A stretch of 64,000 bases of DNA from Achromobacter sp. Root83 (GTDB lineage Bacteria; Pseudomonadota; Gammaproteobacteria; Burkholderiales; Burkholderiaceae_B), in the NCBI RefSeq assembly GCF_001428845.1, contig NZ_LMIU01000008.1, positions 138,556-202,555 of the forward strand, in the 5' to 3' direction. Below the pieces are notes generated by a model. That model had not been told where the DNA came from, did not search any database, and saw only the letters and a program-made list of their open reading frames with translations. Both the position numbers and the translations under genes were made by a program. Numbering within the stretch: position 1 is the first letter of the stretch; each line of letters begins with the position of its first letter. Shown here in pieces: positions 17,623 to 24,256 of the stretch.

Positions 17623-18615
17623 ATGCGTACACGCACTGCCCTGGCCCTGCTCTGCTCCCTGCTCCCCGCGTCCGTCCTGGCCGCCGAACCGCCCGCCCTG
17701 TTCGAGAATTCGCTGGGCATGACCTTCGTCCACGTGCCCGCCGGCACGTTCCAGATGGGCAGCGACGAAGCGCCGGAGGCGCTGGCCGCCGCCTATCCCC
17801 AGTATCCGGCGGACCGTTTCACCCAGCTTTTCGACGAAGCGCCGGTACACACCGTCCGCATCACCCGGCCGTTCTACCTTGAACGCACCGAGGTCACCGT
17901 CGGGCAATTCCGGCGATTCATCGAAGCGTCCGGCTATGTCCCGGAATCCGAGGCCGACGGCACCGGCGGCTACGGCTACAACGCTGCCTACGATCCCGAC
18001 AAATCCGAGCATGGCGACGCCTTCGAGGGCCGCGACCGCCGTTATTCCTGGCGCAACCCGGGCTTCGCCCAGGGCGACGACCATCCGGTCGTGAACATCA
18101 GCTGGAACGACGCCATGGCCATGGCGCGATGGCTGACCCAGAAGGAAGGCCGGGTGTACCGGCTGCCCACCGAGGCCGAATGGGAATACGCCTGCCGGGC
18201 CGGCACGCGCAGCCGCTACCAAAATGGCGACGACCCCGCCGCCATGCCCGACATCGGCAACGGCTTTGACGCCGACGCCCAGCCGTTGTGGCCAAAATGG
18301 CAGGCCTACGCCTCGGCCCGCCGGGATGGCAGCGCCTTTACCGCGCCCGTTGCCAGCTACGCGCCCAATGCCTTCGGCCTGTACGACATGCACGGCAACG
18401 CCTGGGAATGGGTGGCGGACTGGTACGGCGAGGACTACTACGCGCACTCGCCCGCCGAAGACCCCCAGGGCCCCGCCAGCGGCAACGTGCGGGTCAGGCG
18501 GGGCGGCTCCTGGCATACGTGGGCGCTGTACACGCGGTCGTCCTACCGCAACTGGAATACCCAGGAAACGCGCTACCCGCTGGTGGGCCTGCGCCTGTTG
18601 CGGGAAGGGGATTAA
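17623..18615 (+). CDS. Exported FGE-sulfatase-fold protein without the FGE cysteines
   Basis: 330 residues. Residues 1-21 are a signal peptide ending AAEPP. The body is a complete formylglycine-generating-enzyme (SUMF1/FGE) domain: NSLGMTFVHVPAGTFQMGSDE, HPVVNISWNDAMAMARWLT, RLPTEAEWEYACRAGTRS, LYDMHGNAWEWVADWYGE and RVRRGGSW near the end. After RRGGSW, where true FGEs have cysteines used for copper binding and catalysis, this protein reads HTWALYTRSSYR with no cysteine. It is therefore probably not a sulfatase activator but one of the FGE-fold proteins with another role. No sulfatase gene is in the window. Confidence 0.88.
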   Translation: MRTRTALALLCSLLPASVLAAEPPALFENSLGMTFVHVPAGTFQMGSDEAPEALAAAYPQYPADRFTQLFDEAPVHTVRITRPFYLERTEVTVGQFRRFIEASGYVPESEADGTGGYGYNAAYDPDKSEHGDAFEGRDRRYSWRNPGFAQGDDHPVVNISWNDAMAMARWLTQKEGRVYRLPTEAEWEYACRAGTRSRYQNGDDPAAMPDIGNGFDADAQPLWPKWQAYASARRDGSAFTAPVASYAPNAFGLYDMHGNAWEWVADWYGEDYYAHSPAEDPQGPASGNVRVRRGGSWHTWALYTRSSYRNWNTQETRYPLVGLRLLREGD

Positions 18616-18676
18616 AGAAAAAGACGCCGCGGCGGGTTAGCATGGCCGCACATTTCATCTAAAAGAGAGTCCTGAC

Positions 18677-19069
18677 ATGCATTCGCTGGGCCGTCTCGTC
18701 CTTCTCGTGAACGACTACGACACCGCCATTTCCTTCTACCAGGACAAGCTGGGCATGGAGATGTCTGTCGACATGCCCGTTGGCCAGCAGCGGTACGTCC
18801 ACCTGCGCTTGCCCGAGCAACCCTCGGTCGGCGTATGGCTGCTGCAGGCCCTGACGCAGGCGCAGCGCGACCGGGTCGGCGACCAGACCGGCGGCCAGCC
18901 GGTGGGCGTGTTCTACACCGACGACGTGCTGCGCGACCACGGCCACTTCGTCGCCAAGGGCGTGCGCTTCACCAAGGAGCCCGTGCAGGACGACACCACT
19001 GTCTATGCCCACTTCATCGACCTGTACGGCAACGAGTTCGTGCTGGTCCAGGTGAAGACCCCGGCGTAG
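18677..19069 (+). CDS. VOC-superfamily (glyoxalase/bleomycin-resistance fold) protein
   Basis: 130 residues with two beta-alpha-beta-beta-beta units: LVLLVNDYDTAISFYQDKLG at the start and the closing strand VYAHFIDLYGNEFVLVQ. Members include glyoxalase I, extradiol dioxygenases and antibiotic-binding proteins; the ligand here is unknown. GAGAGT before the ATG serves as ribosome-binding site. It ends 23 bases before an AraC gene on the same strand and may share its transcript. Confidence 0.85.
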   Translation: MHSLGRLVLLVNDYDTAISFYQDKLGMEMSVDMPVGQQRYVHLRLPEQPSVGVWLLQALTQAQRDRVGDQTGGQPVGVFYTDDVLRDHGHFVAKGVRFTKEPVQDDTTVYAHFIDLYGNEFVLVQVKTPA

Positions 19070-19092
19070 CGGCCCCGGTCGCAGACGCCACC

Positions 19093-19920
19093 ATGACCGC
19101 GACCAAGCCGCTGCAGGACTGGATCAGGCGCGCCGCGCCTTCCGGCCATGTAGAGCGCATCGAGGCCTACTTCAGCGGCCGCGGCTACGACATGCACCGG
19201 CATGACACCTACGCGATCGGGCGCACCCTGTCGGGCGTACAGAGCTTCCATTACCGTCGCGGCTTTCGGCACAGCCTGCCCGGCGGCACCATCGTGCTGC
19301 ATCCCGACGAAGCGCACGACGGCCAGGCGGGCACCGAGGCGGGCTTCCGCTACCGCATGATCTATGTGGACCCGGCCCTCATCCAGCAGATCCTGGGCGG
19401 ACGCCCGCTCCCGTTCATCCGCGACGGGATCTCGGCGGACCCCAGGCTGTTCGCCGCCAGCGACGCGCTGTTGCAGAGCACCGCGCGCCCCGTCGATCCC
19501 CTGCAGGAAGACGACGCCCTGTATGAACTGGCCCACGCGCTCTGCGCCGCCGCCGGCGGCCAGCGGGGCCGCCGATCCCCCGACTACGCCGCCGCGGAGC
19601 GCGCCCGGCACTACATCCATGCATCGCTCGGCCAGGTGATCACGCTGGACGAACTGGCGCGCGCGGCGGGCACCGACCGCTGGAGCCTGTCGCGCGATTT
19701 CCGCGCGCTGTTCGGCACCAGTCCCTATCGCTATGCGATGCTGCGCCGCCTGGACCAGGCCCGGCGCCTGATCGCCACCGGCAGTCCCCTGGCGCACGCC
19801 GCGGCCGAGGCGGGCTTTACCGATCAAAGCCACCTGACGCGGCGCCACGTCCAGACCTACGGCATGACGCCCCACCGCTGGCGGCGGATGCTGCAAGTGC
19901 CAGCTTCCACGCAGGACTGA
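19093..19920 (+). CDS. AraC-family regulator
   Basis: 275 residues from the ATG at 19093. The N-terminal AraC-ligand domain includes YDMHRHDTYAIGRTLSGVQSF and PGGTIVLHPDEAHDGQ; the C-terminal DNA-binding part has ITLDELARAAGTDRWSLSRD and AHAAAEAGFTDQSHLTRRHV. Same subtype as the protein at 4072. Its position between a VOC gene and the cupin-SDR pair suggests control of one of these (inference). A 9-bp perfect hairpin follows the stop. Confidence 0.87.
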   Translation: MTATKPLQDWIRRAAPSGHVERIEAYFSGRGYDMHRHDTYAIGRTLSGVQSFHYRRGFRHSLPGGTIVLHPDEAHDGQAGTEAGFRYRMIYVDPALIQQILGGRPLPFIRDGISADPRLFAASDALLQSTARPVDPLQEDDALYELAHALCAAAGGQRGRRSPDYAAAERARHYIHASLGQVITLDELARAAGTDRWSLSRDFRALFGTSPYRYAMLRRLDQARRLIATGSPLAHAAAEAGFTDQSHLTRRHVQTYGMTPHRWRRMLQVPASTQD

Positions 19921-19936
19921 ACCGGTTCACCGCCCG

Positions 19937-19958
19937 GCGCCAGCCGCCAGGCTGGCGC
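19937..19958 (+). terminator. Hairpin after the AraC gene
   Basis: GCGCCAGCC and GGCTGGCGC (9 bp, perfect) flank a GCCA loop, 16 bases after the AraC stop. No U-tract follows, so termination efficiency is uncertain. Confidence 0.45.
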
Positions 19959-20049
19959 GCCGCCCCCGGAGAAAAGCTGCTCGATCGTACAAGACGCCCG
20001 CGCGCGGGCCGCGTATCGTAGGTGCTCCATCGTTTCCGCAGGTGCCGCC

Positions 20050-20418
20050 ATGCCCGCCACCCCATCCATCAATCTTGCCGCCAAGCTGGCCTTGATCCAC
20101 GAACACTGGATGCCCAAGGTCGTCGCCGAGATGAACGACTACCAGTTCAAGCTGGCCAAGCTGAAAGGCGAGTTCCTCTGGCACGCGCACCCCGACACGG
20201 ACGAGACCTTCATCGTCATCCAGGGCCGCCTGCGCATCGAACTTCGCGACGGCCACATCGACCTGGGGCCCGGAGAAATGACGGTGATCCCGAAGGGCGT
20301 GGAGCACAAGCCCTGTGCGCCCGAAGAGGTCCACCTGATGCTGATCGAGCCGCGCGGCGTGGCGAACACCGGCGACCAGGGCGGCGAACGCCGCGCGCCC
20401 AACGACGTCTGGATCTGA
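20050..20418 (+). CDS. Small cupin-domain protein
   Basis: 122 residues forming one cupin barrel: motif 1 FLWHAHPDTDETFIVIQG (metal-binding His, His, Glu) and motif 2 LGPGEMTVIPKGVEHKP. Single-domain cupins of this type are common as mannose-6-phosphate-isomerase-like or sugar/cofactor-binding proteins of unknown role. It is followed after 44 bases by an SDR gene on the same strand, probably one operon. Confidence 0.85.
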   Translation: MPATPSINLAAKLALIHEHWMPKVVAEMNDYQFKLAKLKGEFLWHAHPDTDETFIVIQGRLRIELRDGHIDLGPGEMTVIPKGVEHKPCAPEEVHLMLIEPRGVANTGDQGGERRAPNDVWI

Positions 20419-20462
20419 GCCCGCCCCTTTCTGCTAATGTGAAATCCCACCAGGAGGAAACC

Positions 20463-21209
20463 ATGTCGAAAGTCATGTTGATCACGGGCGGCAGCCGCGG
20501 CATCGGCGCCGCCGTCGCCAAGCTGGCCGCCCGCCGCGGATACGCGGTGGGCATCAACTATCACGCCCGGGCCGACGCCGCCCAGGCGGTCGTGGCGGAA
20601 ATCGAGCGCGGCGGCGGCAGCGCCATTGCCATCCAGGCCGACGTTTCCCAGGAAGACCAGGTCTTGCGGATGTTCCGCACGCTGGACGAACGCCTGGGCC
20701 GCATCGACGCGCTGGTCAATAACGCAGGCATTCTGGAAAAGCAGATGCGCGTGGAAGACATGAACGCCGAGCGGCTGCTGCGCGTGCTGTCCACCAATGT
20801 CGTGGGCGCCTTTTTGTGCGCGCGCGAAGCGGTGCGCCGGATGGCCCCGCGCCATGGCGGCCAGGGCGGCGCCATCGTCAACGTGTCATCCGCCGCCGCC
20901 CGGCTGGGTTCGCCCAATGAATACGTCGACTACGCGGCCTCCAAGGGCGCGCTGGACACGCTGACCATCGGTCTGTCCAAGGAAGTCGCGCCCGAGGGCA
21001 TCCGCGTCAACGGCGTGCGCCCCGGCACGATCTACACCGACATGCACGCCAGCGGCGGCGAACCCGGCCGCGTCGACCGGCTGAAAAGCGCGATCCCGCT
21101 GCGCCGAGGCGGCACCGTGGAGGAAGTCGCCGGCGCCGTGATGTGGCTGTTCTCGGAAGAAGCCGGCTACACCAGCGGTTCGTTCATCGAGGTCTCGGGC
21201 GGCAGCTAA
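20463..21209 (+). CDS. Short-chain dehydrogenase/reductase (FabG/glucose-dehydrogenase-like)
   Basis: 248 residues. TGGSRGIG cofactor loop near residue 8-15, NNAG, a complete catalytic set (NVSSAAARLGSPNEYVDYAASKGAL contains Ser, Tyr and Lys) and the C-terminal YTSGSFIEVSGGS typical of classical SDRs. A near-perfect ribosome-binding site (AGGAGGAAA) lies just before the ATG. Likely co-transcribed with the cupin gene. Substrate unknown; a ketoreductase role is the family default. Confidence 0.9.
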   Translation: MSKVMLITGGSRGIGAAVAKLAARRGYAVGINYHARADAAQAVVAEIERGGGSAIAIQADVSQEDQVLRMFRTLDERLGRIDALVNNAGILEKQMRVEDMNAERLLRVLSTNVVGAFLCAREAVRRMAPRHGGQGGAIVNVSSAAARLGSPNEYVDYAASKGALDTLTIGLSKEVAPEGIRVNGVRPGTIYTDMHASGGEPGRVDRLKSAIPLRRGGTVEEVAGAVMWLFSEEAGYTSGSFIEVSGGS

Positions 21210-21220
21210 GCCCGGTCCGG

Positions 21221-21739
21221 CTATTTTTCGTCGGATGAGATCACGCGCTTTTCCTGTTTGGACGATATCTTCGCTTCGACGCTGCGCAGCACGGCCAGCA
21301 CGAACAGCGCCATCAGCGTGCTGACCACGGCGGTGGCCTCGCGCCCCATGCCGGCGGCCACGCCGATGGCTGCCGTCATCCAGATGCTGGCCGAGGTCGT
21401 CAGCCCGTGGATCTCGCGTTCGTCGCTGAGTTTGATGATGGCGCCGGCGCCCAGAAAGCCGATGCCGGCGATCACCCCCTGCAACACGCGGCTCAGGTCG
21501 CCGACCTGCATGCCGCCCTGCAGCGGAACCAGCACGAAGATGGCCGCGCCCAGCGCCACCAGCATATGGGTGCGCAGGCCGGCCGCCTTGCCGCTGCGTT
21601 CGCGTTCATACCCCAGCAGACCGCCCAGGATGACGGCCATTCCCAAGCGCAGCACGATGCGCGTCAACTCCCCGACATCGGGGATGTCGGCGAATTCGCT
21701 ACGCGCCGTGGACCAGATTTCGAGCCAGATTTCCGACAT
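21221..21739 (-). CDS. MgtC/SapB-family membrane protein
   Basis: 172 residues from the ATG at 21739. The MgtC core is clear: RLGMAVILGGLLGYERE, AAGLRTHMLVALGAAIFVL, GVIAGIGFLGAGAIIK and HGLTTSASIWMTAAIGVAAG, with four or five transmembrane segments. The protein ends shortly after the membrane part and lacks the C-terminal ACT-like domain of long MgtC proteins. MgtC inhibits the F-type ATP synthase and helps survival at low Mg2+ or in macrophages in other bacteria; here the role is by family only. Convergent with the SDR at 20463, 11 bases apart. Confidence 0.9.
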   Translation of the reverse strand: MSEIWLEIWSTARSEFADIPDVGELTRIVLRLGMAVILGGLLGYERERSGKAAGLRTHMLVALGAAIFVLVPLQGGMQVGDLSRVLQGVIAGIGFLGAGAIIKLSDEREIHGLTTSASIWMTAAIGVAAGMGREATAVVSTLMALFVLAVLRSVEAKISSKQEKRVISSDEK

Positions 21740-21882
21740 CGCCGCTTCCTGAAGGCCGAGGTGCAGCCAGCATAGCAGGCGGTGCGCGGACGCCAAAAAA
21801 AGAATCGCCCCACATAATCGTCCATCTGGTTTACAACCTGTGAAAGCCCGCGCCTGCGGGCGCGCATCGACAGGAGCGCTAC

Positions 21883-22665
21883 ATGGACTTGCAATTGGCG
21901 GGTAAACGCGTGCTCATCACGGGCGCTTCGAAGGGCATAGGCCTGGCGTGCGCGGTGGCCTTCGCGCGCGAAGGCGCGGACCCGGTACTGGTGGCGCGCG
22001 ACGATGCCGCTTTGCACGCGGCCACGACGGCGATCCGCGAGCAGACCGGCAGACAGGCCAGCGCCGTGACGCTGGACCTGGCGCAGGCCGGCGCGGCGGA
22101 ACGCCTCTGCAAGGAAGCCGGCCCCATCGACATCCTGGTGAACAACGCCGGCGCGGTGCCGGGCGGCGCGCTGGATCAGGTGCAGGACGAGCGCTGGCGC
22201 GCGGGCTGGGAATTGAAGGTGCACGGCTACATCAGCCTGGCGCGCCACTACTACCCGAAGATGCGCGAGGCAGGCACGGGCGTCATCGCCAACATCATCG
22301 GCATGGCGGGGTCGGCGCCGCGCGCGGACTACATCTGCGGGGCGGCGGCCAATGCCTCGCTCATCGCCTTCACCCGCGCATTGGGCGGGGAATCGCCGCG
22401 CAACGGCGTCCGGGTCTTCGGCGTCAACCCTTCGCGCACCCGCACGGACCGCGTGCTGACGCTGGCGCGGCAGCGCGCCCAGGCCCGCTGGGGCGACGAA
22501 TCGCGCTGGCAGGAAACGCTGTCCGACCTGCCCTTCGGGCGGCTGATGGAACCCGAGGAGGTCGCCAGCATGGTCGTGTTCGGCGCATCCCCGCGCGCGG
22601 GCTACCTGAGCGGCACCGTGATCGACCTGGACGGCGGCGAACAATACGCCAGCCACGGGCGCTGA
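21883..22665 (+). CDS. SDR-family protein lacking canonical catalytic Ser and Lys
   Basis: 260 residues. The Rossmann part is normal (TGASKGIG at 13-20, NNAG at 87-90). In the active-site region, Tyr150 is present, but the lysine four residues later is Ala154 (DYICGAAANA), and the NISS serine position is Gly140 (NIIGMAGS). The end (YLSGTVIDLDGGEQYASHG) is typical of SDRs. It still can bind NAD(P) but is either a non-classical enzyme or a catalytically inactive member. The ATG follows a GGAGCG ribosome-binding site. Stop codon lies in the loop of a 12-bp hairpin. Confidence 0.85.
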   Translation: MDLQLAGKRVLITGASKGIGLACAVAFAREGADPVLVARDDAALHAATTAIREQTGRQASAVTLDLAQAGAAERLCKEAGPIDILVNNAGAVPGGALDQVQDERWRAGWELKVHGYISLARHYYPKMREAGTGVIANIIGMAGSAPRADYICGAAANASLIAFTRALGGESPRNGVRVFGVNPSRTRTDRVLTLARQRAQARWGDESRWQETLSDLPFGRLMEPEEVASMVVFGASPRAGYLSGTVIDLDGGEQYASHGR

Positions 22666-22683
22666 GGCTTGCCGTGGCTGGCG
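22647..22683. terminator. Bidirectional hairpin between SDR and HAD genes
   Basis: Arms 22647-22658 (CGCCAGCCACGG) and 22672-22683 (CCGTGGCTGGCG) match over 12 bp with a 13-base loop that contains the SDR stop TGA (22663-22665). It lies between two convergent genes. A second, 18-base exact palindrome (22692-22709) follows inside the HAD 3' end. Confidence 0.55.
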
Positions 22684-22687
22684 GGCC

Positions 22688-23380
22688 TTAGCTGGCGGCC
22701 GGCCGCCAGTCCGCCAGCAGCGATGGCAGTTGCCGCATGTCGGTGAACACCTGGGACACGCCCACGCTGCGCAGCGCCTGCGCGCCGCTGTGGCCGTTGG
22801 CATCCGGGCTGTAGCCGAACACCGTGGCGCCCGCGGCCACGCCCGCCGTCGCACCGGTCACCGTGTCTTCGACGATGGCGCAACGCTTCGGGTCCACGCC
22901 GAGCGCCTTCGCGGCGGCCAGGTAGACATCCGGGAACGGCTTGCTGCGCGGCATTTCGTGGCCGCTGAAGACGCGTCCGTCGAAGCAGTCCGCGATGCCC
23001 ACCTTGGTCAGTTGCAGTTCCACCTTGCGCCGGTCGGCGCCCGACGCCACGGCGATGCGGCCGTCCAGCGAGGCGTGCAGCGCGCGCACGGCATCGGGCG
23101 CGCCTGGGATCTCTCGCAGATCGCGGTCCAGCGCCTCGTTGCGGCGCTGGCGGAACTGGTCGAACCAATCCGGCGTGATCGTGGCGCCGGTGCGCGCCTG
23201 GATCAGCGGCAGTTCGTCCTTGACCGCCTTTCCGGTAAAAATATCCATCGTCTCCGCATGCGTGATGCCCCAACCCAGTTCGTTGAGCATCTCGGTCAGC
23301 ACTCGGCTGGTGATGGGTTCGGAGTCGACCAGGACGCCGTCGCAATCGAAAAGCACGGCGTCAAAGGGAAAATCAGTCAT
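22688..23380 (-). CDS. HAD-superfamily phosphatase (phosphoglycolate phosphatase/beta-PGM-like)
   Basis: 230 residues from the ATG at 23380. HAD motif I is DCDGVLVDSE (Asp12, Asp14), motif II lies in AVASGADRRKV, the lysine in RSKPFPDVYLAAAKALG and motif III in CAIVEDTVTGATAGVAAG. The helical cap between residues 20 and 80 makes it subfamily I, similar to YqaB/GS1-like phosphatases and beta-phosphoglucomutases. Cytosolic; substrate not determinable. Confidence 0.88.
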   Translation of the reverse strand: MTDFPFDAVLFDCDGVLVDSEPITSRVLTEMLNELGWGITHAETMDIFTGKAVKDELPLIQARTGATITPDWFDQFRQRRNEALDRDLREIPGAPDAVRALHASLDGRIAVASGADRRKVELQLTKVGIADCFDGRVFSGHEMPRSKPFPDVYLAAAKALGVDPKRCAIVEDTVTGATAGVAAGATVFGYSPDANGHSGAQALRSVGVSQVFTDMRQLPSLLADWRPAAS

Positions 23381-23543
23381 TGCGGGCAGCACCGGAAAGG
23401 TCCATGAAGCGGGTAAGCATACTTCAAGCCCCACCGCCGCCCGCCCTGCGCGGCGGCCCGACAGCAAGCGGCGGAGTGCCAGGAGCCGCCGCGGCGGCTA
23501 GGCTGTGCGCCCATCCTCCTTCGTTCGCCACCGGGTAACGATC

Positions 23544-24239
23544 ATGCCGTCCCTATCCTTCCAGCCGCTGGACAACTACGACTGGCTGCGCATCGCCCAA
23601 GAGCTGGACGCGCAGGGCTGGGCGCTGCTCCCCGCGCTCTTCGCGCCCGACGACGCGCGCAACCTGGCGCGGGCAGCCGTCCACGCCGGCCGGCCCGTTC
23701 CCGCCCCGGCGGGCCACGGCGCCCGGTATCCGCTGCCCGATCCCCTGCCCCCGCCGCTGCCGACGCTGCGCGCCGGCCTGTACCGCCGCCTGCTTCCGCA
23801 CGCCCGCGCCTGGGCGTCGGCGCTTGGCCAGGACACCTCCTATCCCGACGAACTGGCGGCGTACACGCAACAGAACCGCCTGGCCGGGCAACTGCGCAGC
23901 CTGTCCGCTATCCAGCGCCTGGGCGTGGACGGCTACCAGCCCCTGTTGCAGCATGCCGAGGGCGCATGCGTCTTTCCGCTGCGGCTGATCGCCCTGCTCT
24001 CGGAACCTGGCCGGGACTACACGGGCGGCGAAATCGTGATGACCGAGCAGCGCCCGCGCATGCAGTCGCGCCCGATGGTCCTGCCCCTGCAAATGGGCGA
24101 CGCGGCGGTGATCGCCGTGTCGCACCGTCCCGTCCAGGGCGCCCAAGGCATCTACCGCGTCACCGCCCGCCAGGCGATCAGCCGGGTGCGCGGCGGCGAA
24201 CGCTTCGAACTGGAACTGATGCTGCACGAGGCGCCGTAG
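23544..24239 (+). CDS. Degenerate 2OG-oxygenase paralogue (iron ligands lost)
   Basis: 231 residues, alignable along its length with the oxygenase at 14569 (shared pattern: QELDAQGWALLPALF at the start, FPLRLIALLSEPGRDYTGGE in the core, LPLQMGDAAVI later). Where the intact protein has LHQD, this one has LLQH, so the iron His and Asp become Leu135 and His137; the distal His216 aligns with Gln210. The 2-oxoglutarate Arg is kept (Arg220). The frame is open with normal codon use, so it is a maintained gene rather than a decaying one, but probably not an Fe(II) oxygenase. It converges on a receptor gene 17 bases away. Confidence 0.75.
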   Translation: MPSLSFQPLDNYDWLRIAQELDAQGWALLPALFAPDDARNLARAAVHAGRPVPAPAGHGARYPLPDPLPPPLPTLRAGLYRRLLPHARAWASALGQDTSYPDELAAYTQQNRLAGQLRSLSAIQRLGVDGYQPLLQHAEGACVFPLRLIALLSEPGRDYTGGEIVMTEQRPRMQSRPMVLPLQMGDAAVIAVSHRPVQGAQGIYRVTARQAISRVRGGERFELELMLHEAP

Positions 24240-24256
24240 CAGCCGCGCCCGCGGAC

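Noticed and set aside
17623-18615. Formylglycine-generating enzyme (sulfatase activator)
   Set aside because: The fold is right but the catalytic cysteines are absent and no sulfatase gene is in view.
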